A stretch of 64,000 bases of DNA from VXPQ01 sp965232485 (GCA_965232485.1 OZ246975.1:1550001-1614000), one strand, 5' to 3'; shown: positions 1 through 9,204, numbered from the stretch's first letter. Translations and numbers: made by a program. Notes: generated by a model from the letters alone, not told the origin.

Positions 1-149
1 TTAATACGTTCTTCTTTAGTGTTCTGATCTATTGTATCCTGAGCAATCGCCGGGTTTGTCAACAACAGCATTCCGAAAATACCGAGAAGACAGAATAACA
101 AGAATCGGGAAGGCGACCCAGGAACAGTTTTCGTGTTTAGCATGATCAT
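1..149 (-). CDS. Secreted protein, N-terminal part only (runs off left edge)
   Basis: Reading the minus strand from an ATG at 149 (a second in-frame ATG is at 143) gives an open frame to the window edge. The first 37 or so residues form a signal peptide: basic/polar start, hydrophobic core FLLFCLLGIFGMLLL, then a likely signal peptidase I site at NPAIAQ. The mature part seen (DTIDQNTKEERI) is too short to identify. The start lies 7 bp after the stop of the heparinase-like gene, so it is probably the third gene of the same operon of exported proteins. Export is well supported; function is unknown. Confidence 0.6.
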   Translation of the reverse strand, partial: MIMLNTKTVPGSPSRFLLFCLLGIFGMLLLTNPAIAQDTIDQNTKEERI

Positions 150-155
150 ATCTGG

Positions 156-3100
156 TTATTTGAGCAAGAGCATCCGGCCCGTATCCACGAAATCCTCTGC
201 TTGTATCCTGTATAGATAGACGCCGCTTGGCAAGCTCCCTGCATCGAAACGGGCACGGTGGCTACCCGCGGGAAGCTCGCCTTCGACAAGTCGGGCTATT
301 TCCCGACCTAATACATCGTAGACGACGAGGGAGACCATGGTGGTTTCGGGGAGGTCGAAGAGGATTTCCGTGGATGGATTGAAGGGATTAGGGAAATTTT
401 GGCGGAGAGCATAGGCTTCTGGAATGCTCTCCTTCGCTTCACTCAAACTCTCATTCAAGGCGAGAGGCTGTGCGCTATCCATTCCTCGTTTGCCAGATAC
501 ATCGCCCGGAATATCTTCTGGAGTATCGCTTGGACACGAGCCTTCCGTAGATGAAAGAACCCGAACTGGCAATTCGCTTGAGGTAGCAGACTGGCGAGGA
601 GACGAGCTATCCGTCAACGTAAGCCTGATTTTGAAATCTTGGCCATTATACCCACCGAATCTAGCCTGGCTGGCGCTTCCTATGCTATTCCAGGCATTAC
701 ATTTAGGCCCCAAGGAGGAACTTATCGCGTCAGAATTTGCATCAGTACACAATCTATAAAAGGACCACGAATACGAATAAGGTGGTTTTCCGCCAGAAGC
801 CGAAGAAGAATAATATCCAGTAGAATTCTCGCCTCCTATACACGAGGGGCCGGAAATAGTAACTTGCGGCACCGATTTTTCCAAATTCAATTGAAAATTT
901 GGATCAATATTCCATATATCTTTTTCTTTGATCAGACGTGCAAATCCATAATTCATATTGCTTGGCAGTCCTACATAAAATGAATCCGCTTCAGGAACAG
1001 GAAAAGATAAATAGGTGCGAGAAAAGGATCCCGATGAAACAGGATTTGCATAATACTTTTCAGAACGTGATATAATAACATCCACAGTGACACTGTCTTG
1101 CATCCAGGTAATATATTGCCATGCTCTGTCATTATCATCAGGAAGCGGTACATTGCCCTGGGCAAGAGCCGGGTTTTGTTCTCCATTGAACAAAGGCCTC
1201 ATAAGAGCAATGGTTGTGAAATTTTCTTTAGATGTTCCATTTACATGATGATTACCACGTAACATAAGTTTTTTAATATCAATTCCAATACCTCTATCTA
1301 TATCTGCAATATATGATTCACGTATTATATCAGGCTCTTGCTGCCAATATAGAGTACGTTCAACAGTAAAAGGCTGTATAAAAAATGCATTATTTGTAGG
1401 AGCAGGAGACAAGGAACCATCCGATGAATAAACATTATCCCAATGAATTCCAGCAAATTGAAATGTGACAGGGTAGTTCAGAGTGGATGCATCATTCGAA
1501 TTAACATGATAATACATTTTATACCAATTCTGCCTATCCTGCTTATCTCCATTTATTGAATTAATATCTACTAAATATGGATTATTGGGATCTCGGATAA
1601 ACAAAATATTTCTGTAATAATATGCAAATGTTTTTACATTAGTATTTAGATCTTCTCCGTCTGCAGCTTTTAAGTCAATATTTGCATAAATCAGATCTAT
1701 ATTTCCGTATTCTTGATGATATATTTCATTGACGGATTGGTGGTAAGATTGCACTCTTGCCTTTCTCAGAACATTTAGCCAAGGTGATCTAACTCCGCCA
1801 TTATTATCGTACCAAAGTTTTTGATCCGGTTCCATTGTCATGACGTTATGATTCGTATATGGATTCCAAGTACTATGCTTCCAGTTTTGATTCTGTGAAA
1901 TCAAAGGACGCATTGGCCTATCATAACCTGAATCGGCCAGATATGAAATATCGTCCACATAATAGAGCAATTGCATCTGATCTCCCTGTTCATGTCCTTC
2001 TCCTCGAACAACAGCATCCCCACTTTCGCCATTGAGTAGAATATAATGCTGCTTACCATTAATCGTTCTTCTCACAACGACCTCTTGCCTTCCATCTTCA
2101 CCAGATTTTCTATTTTCAAATGTGTTACCACTTACATCAAGAAGCGGATTTTCCATTGGCTTTGCAATGCGCGGAATAGCAATCCCAACAGGATAAAGCC
2201 ATGATCTACTCAATGGTTTGCTTATATAGGCAAATTTTTCGCCAATGTCTTTATCGCCATAATCATTCGTCCAGCGAAGCACACTGGCATTGTACATATT
2301 AATTTTATGTCCATCATCGAGTGGTGGAGTCTTGCCATCCGGCGTTGAAATATCCGCCAACCAATGGAGTGGATTCAAAAGCCAATTATCTCTAAAAGGA
2401 TCTACATTATAACCATACGTTTTAATCATATTATTTATACGTACACTATGCAGAAAAGGAATAACCTGGCTTAGCGTAAGATGAAAATAATAGGCGCCTT
2501 CAGCCCAAAATGATTTGCCATCTTCTGATTGGTATCCCCAGTACTTACCTCGATTTACACCAGATTTCGAAAGTACAGATTCAAAGGAACGAGCTATATA
2601 TCGAGATATTTTACCGTTAATACCGTCTGGATTATTAACCTTGTCTTCTTGCCAAGTAAGTGCTGCATATCCAACGGACAATTGTGCCTTTAACGAAGCA
2701 TTGCCAGGTTCAAAATTATACCTATTTGATCCCATTCTACTTAGCCATTCTGGCACCTCTGTATCGGCAAGTCTTTCAAGACCTTGAATTAAATTTATAT
2801 ACGCATCCATTATGGTATCCTTATCATTAATCGACAAAATATTTCTGGATACCGTGTTATCGTATTCGATAAGATCGTAATGTTTATATGCATTTTCCAG
2901 CGCAAGATAAAAATCTATTGCACGAGCAACATTCATAACAGGGCTTGCCCATTTGACGCCATCATCCTCGTGATCCTTGTTTAGCTTCCATTTACTTTCC
3001 ACAAGAGCCGTTCTGAAATTTTCCACAGCAATAACCGAGGAGGGAAGTGCTGGATTTAACGTGGTTGGATCGTAATCGTTATTCTCAAGCACATACGAAG

Positions 3101-3557
3101 CCAGCGCAATGAATCCTTTAGCTTGCAATCGTCCAGTGTTATCACGGATTTTTTTAAAAGAACTTATGTCTTGGAAGTTTTCCTTTGCCTGTTCTACTAT
3201 TGCCTTAAAAACCGTTTGTACTTCCGTTTCTGTCTCGCTCCCATAAACCTTCTCCAGCACCTGCTTGAGGCCGTAGCCTATCTTGCAGTTATCGCCGCAG
3301 TCGAATCCGTTGAGAGACAACCCCGGATGCTTGATGCGCGTCGATTGCAGGAAGCGATTATTCGTCTCCCAAGGCGGCAGACAGTCGATCACGACCTTTG
3401 GCGTCTGCGCCCGTGCAGGTTGCACGCTAAAGGCGGCCAGTAAGAACAGGGGTACAGCGACACAACCAAGCTGACCAATGCTTGCCGCCATCGCCCTGAA
3501 GAAAGCGTCTCGTCTCATGGCTAAAAAGCGCGTTATGACAGGGATACCGTCTCTCAT
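156..3557 (-). CDS. Heparinase II/III-like secreted enzyme with T9SS sorting tail
   Basis: This 1133-residue exported protein has a signal peptide (the best one begins at the internal Met at 3518: MRRDAFF... to PARAQ). A helical N-terminal half is followed by a segment (GEGHEQGDQMQLLYYVDD, then LADSGYD) resembling the His-containing core of heparinase II/III-type polysaccharide lyases. Next comes an Ig/PKD-like domain with GGKPPYSYSW and two cysteines, and last a type IX secretion signal (NFPNPFNPSTEI to the C-terminal LLLK). The likely role is cleavage of an acidic polysaccharide at the cell surface; the family call is from motif and layout only. The ATG at 3557 overlaps the stop (ATGA) of the frame-corrected upstream gene, implying coupled translation. 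The middle (about 0.7-3.1 kb) is strikingly AT-rich, while both ends match the genome. Confidence 0.7.
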   Translation of the reverse strand: MRDGIPVITRFLAMRRDAFFRAMAASIGQLGCVAVPLFLLAAFSVQPARAQTPKVVIDCLPPWETNNRFLQSTRIKHPGLSLNGFDCGDNCKIGYGLKQVLEKVYGSETETEVQTVFKAIVEQAKENFQDISSFKKIRDNTGRLQAKGFIALASYVLENNDYDPTTLNPALPSSVIAVENFRTALVESKWKLNKDHEDDGVKWASPVMNVARAIDFYLALENAYKHYDLIEYDNTVSRNILSINDKDTIMDAYINLIQGLERLADTEVPEWLSRMGSNRYNFEPGNASLKAQLSVGYAALTWQEDKVNNPDGINGKISRYIARSFESVLSKSGVNRGKYWGYQSEDGKSFWAEGAYYFHLTLSQVIPFLHSVRINNMIKTYGYNVDPFRDNWLLNPLHWLADISTPDGKTPPLDDGHKINMYNASVLRWTNDYGDKDIGEKFAYISKPLSRSWLYPVGIAIPRIAKPMENPLLDVSGNTFENRKSGEDGRQEVVVRRTINGKQHYILLNGESGDAVVRGEGHEQGDQMQLLYYVDDISYLADSGYDRPMRPLISQNQNWKHSTWNPYTNHNVMTMEPDQKLWYDNNGGVRSPWLNVLRKARVQSYHQSVNEIYHQEYGNIDLIYANIDLKAADGEDLNTNVKTFAYYYRNILFIRDPNNPYLVDINSINGDKQDRQNWYKMYYHVNSNDASTLNYPVTFQFAGIHWDNVYSSDGSLSPAPTNNAFFIQPFTVERTLYWQQEPDIIRESYIADIDRGIGIDIKKLMLRGNHHVNGTSKENFTTIALMRPLFNGEQNPALAQGNVPLPDDNDRAWQYITWMQDSVTVDVIISRSEKYYANPVSSGSFSRTYLSFPVPEADSFYVGLPSNMNYGFARLIKEKDIWNIDPNFQLNLEKSVPQVTISGPSCIGGENSTGYYSSSASGGKPPYSYSWSFYRLCTDANSDAISSSLGPKCNAWNSIGSASQARFGGYNGQDFKIRLTLTDSSSPRQSATSSELPVRVLSSTEGSCPSDTPEDIPGDVSGKRGMDSAQPLALNESLSEAKESIPEAYALRQNFPNPFNPSTEILFDLPETTMVSLVVYDVLGREIARLVEGELPAGSHRARFDAGSLPSGVYLYRIQAEDFVDTGRMLLLK

Positions 3558-6059
3558 GGCCCTGAGTAGCTAACCGCCAGCGTCGCCGTGACCGAATCGT
3601 TGTTCGCGTCCGTCGCCGTCAACTCGATGGTCGTACCGCGCGCCAGCGTGAGCGAAAAACTGCTCCCCGACCCCCCCCCCCCCCCATTCCGTGCAGACCT
3701 CTCTTGCGCTGTCTGCCTCCAGATTGTCGGCGGGACCCGAACAGCGCCGAGTATAACGCCAGCGGTAGACGTAAGGACTCCTCCCGCCGCTCGCGCTCGC
3801 CGTCCATGTGTTTCTGACCTCGCTCGAAACGCGAGACGGACCGCTTATCGAAGCCGAAAGACCCGCCGCCGTAGCGACGTTGACCGTAACCGATTGCGAC
3901 GCGCTCGCCCCGTGCGGATCGGTCGCAATCACCGTCAATGTCGTCGCGCCCGACGAAACAGGCCGGATCGTAAGCGTATTCCCCGACACGCTCGTCGTTA
4001 CCCGACCGTTCGACCGGTTAACCCGCCACGTCAGCCTGTCGCCGTCCGCATCCGAAAAATACCCGGACAGATCGAGCGTGGCCGACGCGCCCCCCACCGT
4101 CGCCGCCTGAGCCGGTATCGCCTTGCTCGCCACGGGCCTTCTGTTCACCCTAACGCCGAAAGACTGCCGGGCGCTCGCGCCTGACGGGTCGCGCGCCGTC
4201 ACCGTCACCGTCGCTGCGCCCGCCTTCACAGAGGAAAGCGTCAAGGCGACGCCGCTCGAAGGAATGCTTGCCCCTACGACGCCCGATGGAGAAGACGCTA
4301 CCGTATAGGTAAGGCGATCGCCGTCCTTGTCCGTAAACCAGGACGATACGTTAAGGCGCGTCGCCGAAGATCCAAGCGTGAGCGTGCGAGAAGCTACCGA
4401 GCCGTTGGCCAGGGGAGCGTTGTTCGGCTGCTTCACCTCTACGCTATGCCTGTCCTCCGCGCTGGAGCCCGGACTGTCCGAATCGCTTACGACAAGGCGG
4501 ATGTGCGCGTAAGCGCCCGTCGTCGTTATCGCGCGCGTAAGGCTCGCTCCCGATCCCGCGCCGCTCCACTGAAGCGCGCACGGCTCGTCGCGCGCACGAA
4601 GATGATCCAGATTCGCGCACCGCGTCGCAACGTACCAGCTGTAACTGTAAGAAGGCCTGCCGCCCGTAACCGTCGAGCGCCACGTATGCGACGTACCCGA
4701 GACGATCTTCGTCGGACCCGTGATCGCCGCCGAAAGAGGCTCTGCGGGCGGCGGCGGCGGCTTCGGCGCCGCCGAAACTTCGACGGCGACATGCTGCGCA
4801 GCGGAAAGACCGCCCGGATCTGTCGCCGTCAGCGTGATCGCGGCGCTGCCCGCCGCCTTCGGCGTTATGCTGAGCGTCGAGCCCGTAACGCTCGCCGCGG
4901 CTACGCCGCGGCGGTTCGACCTGGCGACGTAGGCAAGCGCAGCCCCTTCCGGGTCCGAAAAGTAATCGTTCAAATTGAACGTGGCCGCAGCGTCGCCTAC
5001 GGTGAACTTCCGGCCCGGTATGTCCTTGACGGTTACGGGCCCTTGATTGGGCCTGGCGCGAACCGTCGCGACGAAGCGCTGCCCTACGCTGGCCGCTCCG
5101 TCGCTCGCCGTCACCGTGATCGTAACCCTGCCCGCCGAAACGGCCCGAAGCGTAAGCGTCGAACCGGCGACGCTTGCGGTCGCAACGCCGCTGCTCGACA
5201 ATGCAAGGCGGTAAGTAAGCCTGTCGCTATCGGCGTCGGCGAAATAAGACGACGCCCCGAAACGAAGCGTCGGCGTAACGCCCAGCGTCAAACTCCGGGC
5301 AGGCATCGCGCCTTTCGCCTCAGGAGGACTGTTCGCTACCGTCGCCACGAAAAACTGCCTGGCGGCGAGGCCGTCCGGGTCCGTCGCCGTCACCGTCACC
5401 CGCGTCGAATCCTTCGAAACCGCCACGAGCGTCAGCGTGCTGTCCGCCACGCTGGCCCTAACTACGGTCGTGCTCGACGCCGAAGCCGCGTAGGTCAAAG
5501 CGTCCCCGTCCGAATCAGAAAAATAAGACGAGACGACGAAACGAAGCGGAGAGGTCTTCTTCGTAAACGTCCTGTCCGCGATCATTCTCTGGGCTGCGGG
5601 AGCGCTGTTCGATGGACCCACAGGAAAAACGGCCTTCGGATCGACCGCTACGGAGAACTCCTGCGTGGCGCTGCCCCCGTTCGCCGTCGCCGTCACCGTA
5701 ATCTTCGCCGTACCCGCCCCCGCTGCATTTATTTTGATCATGCTGCCGCACGCGTCCCCCACGCGCGCTACGCCCGGATGCGACGACGCCGCCGAGTACG
5801 CAAGCGCGCTCCCGCTTGTCTCCGTGAACCAGAACCGCGCGCTGAAACGAACGAAAGAAGCGCCCGCCGCTATCTTCTTGTCGGGTATCGTACCTACGGC
5901 TACCGGAGTCGCTCCCGCAAAAGACGCGGACGAGGAAAATCCGCCCGCCTCGCTTCCGCCGCACGGCTCCGCGCGGGCCAAGGCCCCGCCAAAATGCATC
6001 AACCCCAGACCCATCGCCAAGGCCAAAGCGTAGCGGAATGCCGAAGAAAAGAGGCGCAT
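3554..6059 (-). CDS. Secreted cadherin-like/Ig-repeat protein, frameshifted at a poly-G tract
   Basis: A signal peptide starts at the ATG at 6059 (MRLFSSAFRYALALAMGLG... ALARAE). An upstream ATG at 6104 lies inside a hairpin and is less likely. About six cadherin-like repeats of roughly 90 residues follow, each with an S-x-YFSDxDGDxLTY calcium-type motif and an ITVTATDPDG strand. Two Ig/PKD-like domains with GGRxPYxYxW and two cysteines are interspersed. As sequenced, the frame runs through 15 G's and ends aberrantly at 3570. With 14 G's it reads on as SGSSFSLTLARG... TLAVSYSGP and stops at 3554, in an ATGA overlap with the next gene. That overlap and the sensible strand sequence argue that the 14-G form is functional. 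Likely an adhesin or carbohydrate-binding surface protein; no T9SS tail is visible on it. Confidence 0.7.
3671..3685. repeat. Poly-C/G homopolymer, 15 bases, inside a coding region
   Basis: There are fifteen consecutive C on the plus strand (G on the coding strand) near the 3' end of the repeat-protein gene. Removing one base restores the long frame and the ATGA junction with the downstream gene. It is either a phase-variable slippage tract or a sequencing/assembly length error. Confidence 0.9.
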
Positions 6060-6091
6060 GCGTCCAGCCGGTAAACTATGGAGCACAGGGT

Positions 6092-6113
6092 CCGGGCGGC
6101 GCAAACCGCCCGG
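6092..6113 (-). promoter_or_regulatory. 5'-UTR hairpin
   Basis: A perfect 8-bp inverted repeat, CCGGGCGG then CCGCCCGG around a 6-base loop, lies 33-54 bp upstream of the preferred start (6059) of the repeat protein. It may affect translation or mRNA stability. Confidence 0.4.
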
Positions 6114-6120
6114 TTACAAT

Positions 6121-6151
6121 CAATATTATTTAACAATTTATTCAAAATCAA
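6121..6151 (-). promoter_or_regulatory. Predicted Bacteroidota-type promoter
   Basis: On the minus strand a TTG (-33 like) lies 20 bases before TAATATTG, one mismatch from the Bacteroidota -7 consensus TAnnTTTG, in an AT-rich stretch just upstream of the secreted-protein operon. This is a motif match only. Confidence 0.35.
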
Positions 6152-6229
6152 GGCGCCATGCCCGAAAGAAATGGTTCGGGAAATTCGGACAGTTAGTCCG
6201 AGTCGTTTTAAGTGCAGGATTGCGGTGGA

Positions 6230-6440
6230 TTACGCCGCCTTGGGCAGTGGCTTTGGTCTGTAAAATACGTCGTCGGGGGTTCTATTGTCAAGTCTCTGGC
6301 GGGGGCGCTCTTCGTTGAAGTAGCGCAGGTAGTCGGCGACGCTCTTTCTGGCCTCGCTTACGGCGTCGCAGGCGCGCCGGTAGACTTCTTCCTGCTACAG
6401 GCCGCGCCAGAAGCGCGCATTGCCGAACGACAGGCAAGCA
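6230..6440 (-). pseudogene. IS3-family transposase OrfB remnant
   Basis: The last 55 or so residues of an IS3 OrfB integrase are clear on the minus strand: EEVYRRACDAVSEARKS, YLRYFNEERPRQRLDNRTP, ending FYRPKPLPKAA with the stop at 6230. In front of them, in another frame, is a stub resembling the OrfB start (INRSHCLPVVRQCALLA). The DDE catalytic core is deleted, so the protein is dead. Confidence 0.75.
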
Positions 6441-6472
6441 GTGCGAACGATTGATCCGCGCCTTGCGCTCGG

Positions 6473-6763
6473 CTACAGGCCGCGACCGAGCGCCTTCGAT
6501 AAAAAATCCTTCTCCATCGACAACTCCTCGATCTTCGCGTGGAGCGCCTCGATCTTCCTGTCGCGTTCGTCGGGAACGTTGCGGCTTCGGACGAACGCCT
6601 CCTCGGCGCGCTCCGCAAGTTGCTTCTTCCACGACTGTATCTGGTTCGGGTGCACCTCGAAGCGTTCGGCGAGTTCGGCCAGCGTGCTGTCGCCGCGCAT
6701 GGCGGCGAGGGCTACCTTCGCCTTGAACGAAGGACTATGGGTTCTGCGTGTGCGTCTGGGCAT
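6473..6763 (-). CDS. IS3-family transposase OrfA
   Basis: A 96-residue protein from the ATG at 6763 (MPRRTRRTHSPSFKAKVAL). It has the helix-turn-helix of IS3 OrfA (TLAELAERFEVHPNQIQSWKKQL), then a leucine/heptad-rich coiled coil (IEALHAKIEELSMEKDFL) used for multimerisation. In intact IS3 elements a -1 frameshift near its end makes the OrfAB transposase; here OrfB is deleted. OrfA alone could still bind the ends of related copies. A longer frame to 6802 exists, but the family start fits 6763. Confidence 0.8.
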   Translation of the reverse strand: MPRRTRRTHSPSFKAKVALAAMRGDSTLAELAERFEVHPNQIQSWKKQLAERAEEAFVRSRNVPDERDRKIEALHAKIEELSMEKDFLSKALGRGL

Positions 6764-6917
6764 GGGTCTTGTCTGGTTGATTGCGTCGGAACAAGGTCGC
6801 AACAGTACACCTTAAATTCCCGCGAAATCTGTCCAATCAACCCGAACCACCTCTGTCTTGATGAGGCGGCCAAAATTGGATTAACTCTCGATTCTATGCA
6901 ACCCTCTAAGCAGAGAA

Positions 6918-7118
6918 TCAGTGACGACTGCTGACATAAGATTCGGTTTGGCGGCGTTCCCCCAATTCGACAGGCAAGGTCTTGCCACTACGCCAGGCCT
7001 CGCGCCTCATTCCGCCCGTCTCCTTCGGATGCGGAATGAATGGTTTGATCCTTTTTTCGATCAGGGCGTAGCGCTCTTCAGCTTCTGTAAGCCTTTTGTT
7101 TTTGCACACTTTAGGCAT
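6918..7118 (-). CDS. Small basic hypothetical protein
   Basis: A 66-residue, charged, non-membrane protein (MPKVCKNKRLTEAEERYALIE...). Its ATG overlaps the 3' end of the SDH-type protease gene by 8 bp (ATGCCTAA), suggesting translational coupling and a joint function. No known motif; not recognised. The lack of a signal peptide places it in the cytoplasm. Confidence 0.5.
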   Translation of the reverse strand: MPKVCKNKRLTEAEERYALIEKRIKPFIPHPKETGGMRREAWRSGKTLPVELGERRQTESYVSSRH

Positions 7119-8028
7119 TTGCGCTCACATTGTTATGCGAAGGGACTGGTATGGTGAAATATCCTTTGTCCGTTTCGATCACCTTGGTGGCTATATCCAT
7201 ATGGAGGTGACGGGATCTCACGTACAGTTCGTAGATTTTGTTCCAATGGTCCGAAGAGGTATCGAGGACCTTGATTTTGAGTCCGCAGCTCTGAGCTTCT
7301 TTGTGATAGATCGGTCGTGCATGCGCCTTCGTATGTTGGGGAAGCAAAAAGAGCGCAATGTCCTCTTTGATTTTCTCTGGTTTTTGTCCAGATAGCATGC
7401 CGCCGTTCTGCAGGCAGCGGACGGCTATGTCGGTTGCCAAGGCCTCTTCCGTTTCCAGATGTCTTATCATGCTGTCATCGTATCTTGCAAGTTGCTGCAA
7501 ATAGGGCTCTATCTTCCCTGTGGTTTCCTCTGCCCCCTTGAAAAGTTCTCTGTAACTCTTGACAACATGGTGGACGGGAACCATCTGCCCTTGGAACACG
7601 ATTTGCGGATCGACAGGCCCTAATTCAGAAACAGGACCCATGAGTATCTGGCTGGCGCCGAGGCAGACCATTGTGGCAGCAGATTTCGCTTTGCCGGGAA
7701 CGATTGCCCAGTATTCCCCGGTACCGCTATAGGATCGCAGAACATTGATCATGCGCTCGGCAGCCAGGCCTGATCCGCCCGGAGAGCTAATCATCACAGC
7801 AATCCCTTTCGAAAGATCTAGCGTCTGTAGCATATCTTCAAGCATCTCAACATCCTCGTCATCCATTGCTACCGGATGGTGAAAGCTTGTAAAAAAAGTG
7901 ATAAGGGGACGGTCAAAATGACCGCTTAAGTCAAGGAACAATTGCCGTCTGGTCTCATGGCCTTGCGCCTTTTCCGTAAGGACTTTCGCTATAATGGGGT
8001 CGTCGGACATTGCGCCATTCGTTTCCAT
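7111..8028 (-). CDS. SDH-type Clp-fold serine protease
   Basis: This 305-residue protein resembles the serine dehydrogenase proteinase (SDH) family, a ClpP/SppA fold. It shows the glycine-rich oxyanion strand SSPGGSGLAAERMINVLR (residues about 80-100), the KAKSAATMVCLGA segment carrying the likely nucleophilic Ser, and GPVSELGPVDPQI, which in SppA-like enzymes positions the substrate. There is no signal peptide or membrane segment, so it is cytoplasmic. A second in-frame ATG is at 8010. It follows coxB by 51 bp on the same strand, so it may be co-transcribed with the aa3 oxidase. Substrate unknown. Confidence 0.75.
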   Translation of the reverse strand: METNGAMSDDPIIAKVLTEKAQGHETRRQLFLDLSGHFDRPLITFFTSFHHPVAMDDEDVEMLEDMLQTLDLSKGIAVMISSPGGSGLAAERMINVLRSYSGTGEYWAIVPGKAKSAATMVCLGASQILMGPVSELGPVDPQIVFQGQMVPVHHVVKSYRELFKGAEETTGKIEPYLQQLARYDDSMIRHLETEEALATDIAVRCLQNGGMLSGQKPEKIKEDIALFLLPQHTKAHARPIYHKEAQSCGLKIKVLDTSSDHWNKIYELYVRSRHLHMDIATKVIETDKGYFTIPVPSHNNVSANA

Positions 8029-8079
8029 CTCCTGATCGGAGTCGGCGTTATTAAGGTCTATGGGCGTGTCGTTATACCG

Positions 8080-8850
8080 CTATACCCCGGCCCGTTCGGA
8101 CTGCTCCGCCAGCCAGGCGGCGTACCCTTCCGCCGTGTGCACCGTAAAGTAGCCGCGCATCCGATAGTGGCCCACGCCGCAGAGCTGCGCGCACGCGATT
8201 TCCCACTCACCGGTGCGGATGGGCGTGAAATACAACGGAATGGACAATCCGGGGATCGCGTCCTGCTTGACCCGCATCTCCGTCAGGGTGAAGCTATGGA
8301 TCACATCCTTGGACGTGAGATGAACGATGACCGGCTTGTTCACGGGCACATGCATCTCGTTCACCGTTACGATGTCGTCCGCCCCCGCCAGATCGTCCGG
8401 CTTCAAGCCGATCGGATTCGTTTGCAGGTCCACCAGATAGATATCCCGCTCTCCGAATACGCCGTCGGGCCCCGGATAATGAATATTCCACGCAAATTGC
8501 TCCGCAATGACGTGCACGACCGTGGATTCTTCCTCGGACGGATAGTTCGCCTCCGCGCGCAGCGTCGCCCAGGTAGGTATCGCGAACGCAAAAAGCAGCA
8601 CCAGTTCCGCTACGACCACGCCCACCTCCTGATAGGTCGAGAAGTGCGACTTGGCGCCGTAGTAGTCCGCCTTCGGGTTTCTGGAAGCCCGGAACCGGTA
8701 CAACGTGTAGAGGAAGAACGGCGCCCAAATGAGGAAAAGCACCAGCATCAACCAGTGCACCAACCCCATCATGGCGTCGATTTCCGCGCTGTGCGCCGAC
8801 GCCGCCTCAGGCAGCCCAAGGTAATTTGTGAGATCAAGCCACTTTAGCAT
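8080..8850 (-). CDS. coxB: Cytochrome c oxidase subunit II (A1-type aa3)
   Basis: A 256-residue subunit II with two transmembrane helices (residues about 27-50 and 75-95), then a periplasmic cupredoxin domain. The CuA ligands are visible: H in DVIHSF and the cluster CAQLCGVGHYRM (C-x3-C-x3-H-x2-M). It passes electrons from a soluble donor to heme a of subunit I. No cytochrome c domain is fused, unlike the second subunit II at 41.0 kb. It is placed last among the oxidase genes, an unusual order. No lipobox is evident. Confidence 0.93.
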   Translation of the reverse strand: MLKWLDLTNYLGLPEAASAHSAEIDAMMGLVHWLMLVLFLIWAPFFLYTLYRFRASRNPKADYYGAKSHFSTYQEVGVVVAELVLLFAFAIPTWATLRAEANYPSEEESTVVHVIAEQFAWNIHYPGPDGVFGERDIYLVDLQTNPIGLKPDDLAGADDIVTVNEMHVPVNKPVIVHLTSKDVIHSFTLTEMRVKQDAIPGLSIPLYFTPIRTGEWEIACAQLCGVGHYRMRGYFTVHTAEGYAAWLAEQSERAGV

Positions 8851-8877
8851 GGGAACGATCAGGCGGATTGATTGGCG

Positions 8878-9204
8878 TTATGAATCTGTTTCGCTATTGT
8901 AGTCGCGTAAACCTTCCTGCGCCGGGCGCAGCTCCCCTTCCTCCGTCATAACCACTTCCCCCCTCGCAAGCAGCCGGGCCCGGCGGCGCATGCGAAGAAA
9001 AAACGCCCCGACGCCCCCGCCCACGAAACCCGTTACTCCGATCAGGAGCAGCATGGCCATGCTGATGCCCTGCGTCACGGGGTTTTCCCCGGCGCCGGCG
9101 CCCCAGCACATCTCGCAAGCAATCGCCGCGTGGGGAAGCAACGCCAGGCACGCCAGTGCAGGCGCGGCGCCAAGGGCAGCGATACGGAAAAGGGCGCGCA
9201 TCAT
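8878..9204 (-). CDS. Small exported/membrane protein with CxxC
   Basis: A 108-residue protein from the ATG at 9204, which overlaps the stop of the upstream small gene (ATGA). It has a signal sequence ending HAAIACEMCWGAGAG, so a CxxC lies just after the cleavage site or at a second helix. One clear transmembrane helix (about 45-70) and a charged cytoplasmic tail follow. It sits within the aa3 operon between subunit IV and coxB and could be an oxidase accessory or copper-handling factor; that is inference. A much longer frame to 9525 is an artefact of overlap with the next genes. Confidence 0.6.
   Translation of the reverse strand: MMRALFRIAALGAAPALACLALLPHAAIACEMCWGAGAGENPVTQGISMAMLLLIGVTGFVGGGVGAFFLRMRRRARLLARGEVVMTEEGELRPAQEGLRDYNSETDS

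Larger units (their letters stand above)
6172..6849 (-). mobile_element. Internally deleted IS3-family element
   Basis: The ends are imperfect inverted repeats: TGGTTCGGG followed 6 bases later by GGACAG on the left (6172-6192), and the matching TGGTTCGGG...GGACAG read inward from 6849 on the right. Inside are an intact orfA and only the two ends of orfB. A 13-bp direct repeat (GCTACAGGCCGCG at 6394 and 6472) lies near the deletion junction. I see no target-site duplication. The element cannot make its own transposase but could be mobilised in trans by a full copy. Confidence 0.75.

Noticed and set aside
4446..6074. 542-residue plus-strand ORF opposite the repeat protein
   Set aside because: Arg-rich low-complexity translation, the usual shadow of a GC-rich repeat gene; the minus strand has a signal peptide and repeated domains.
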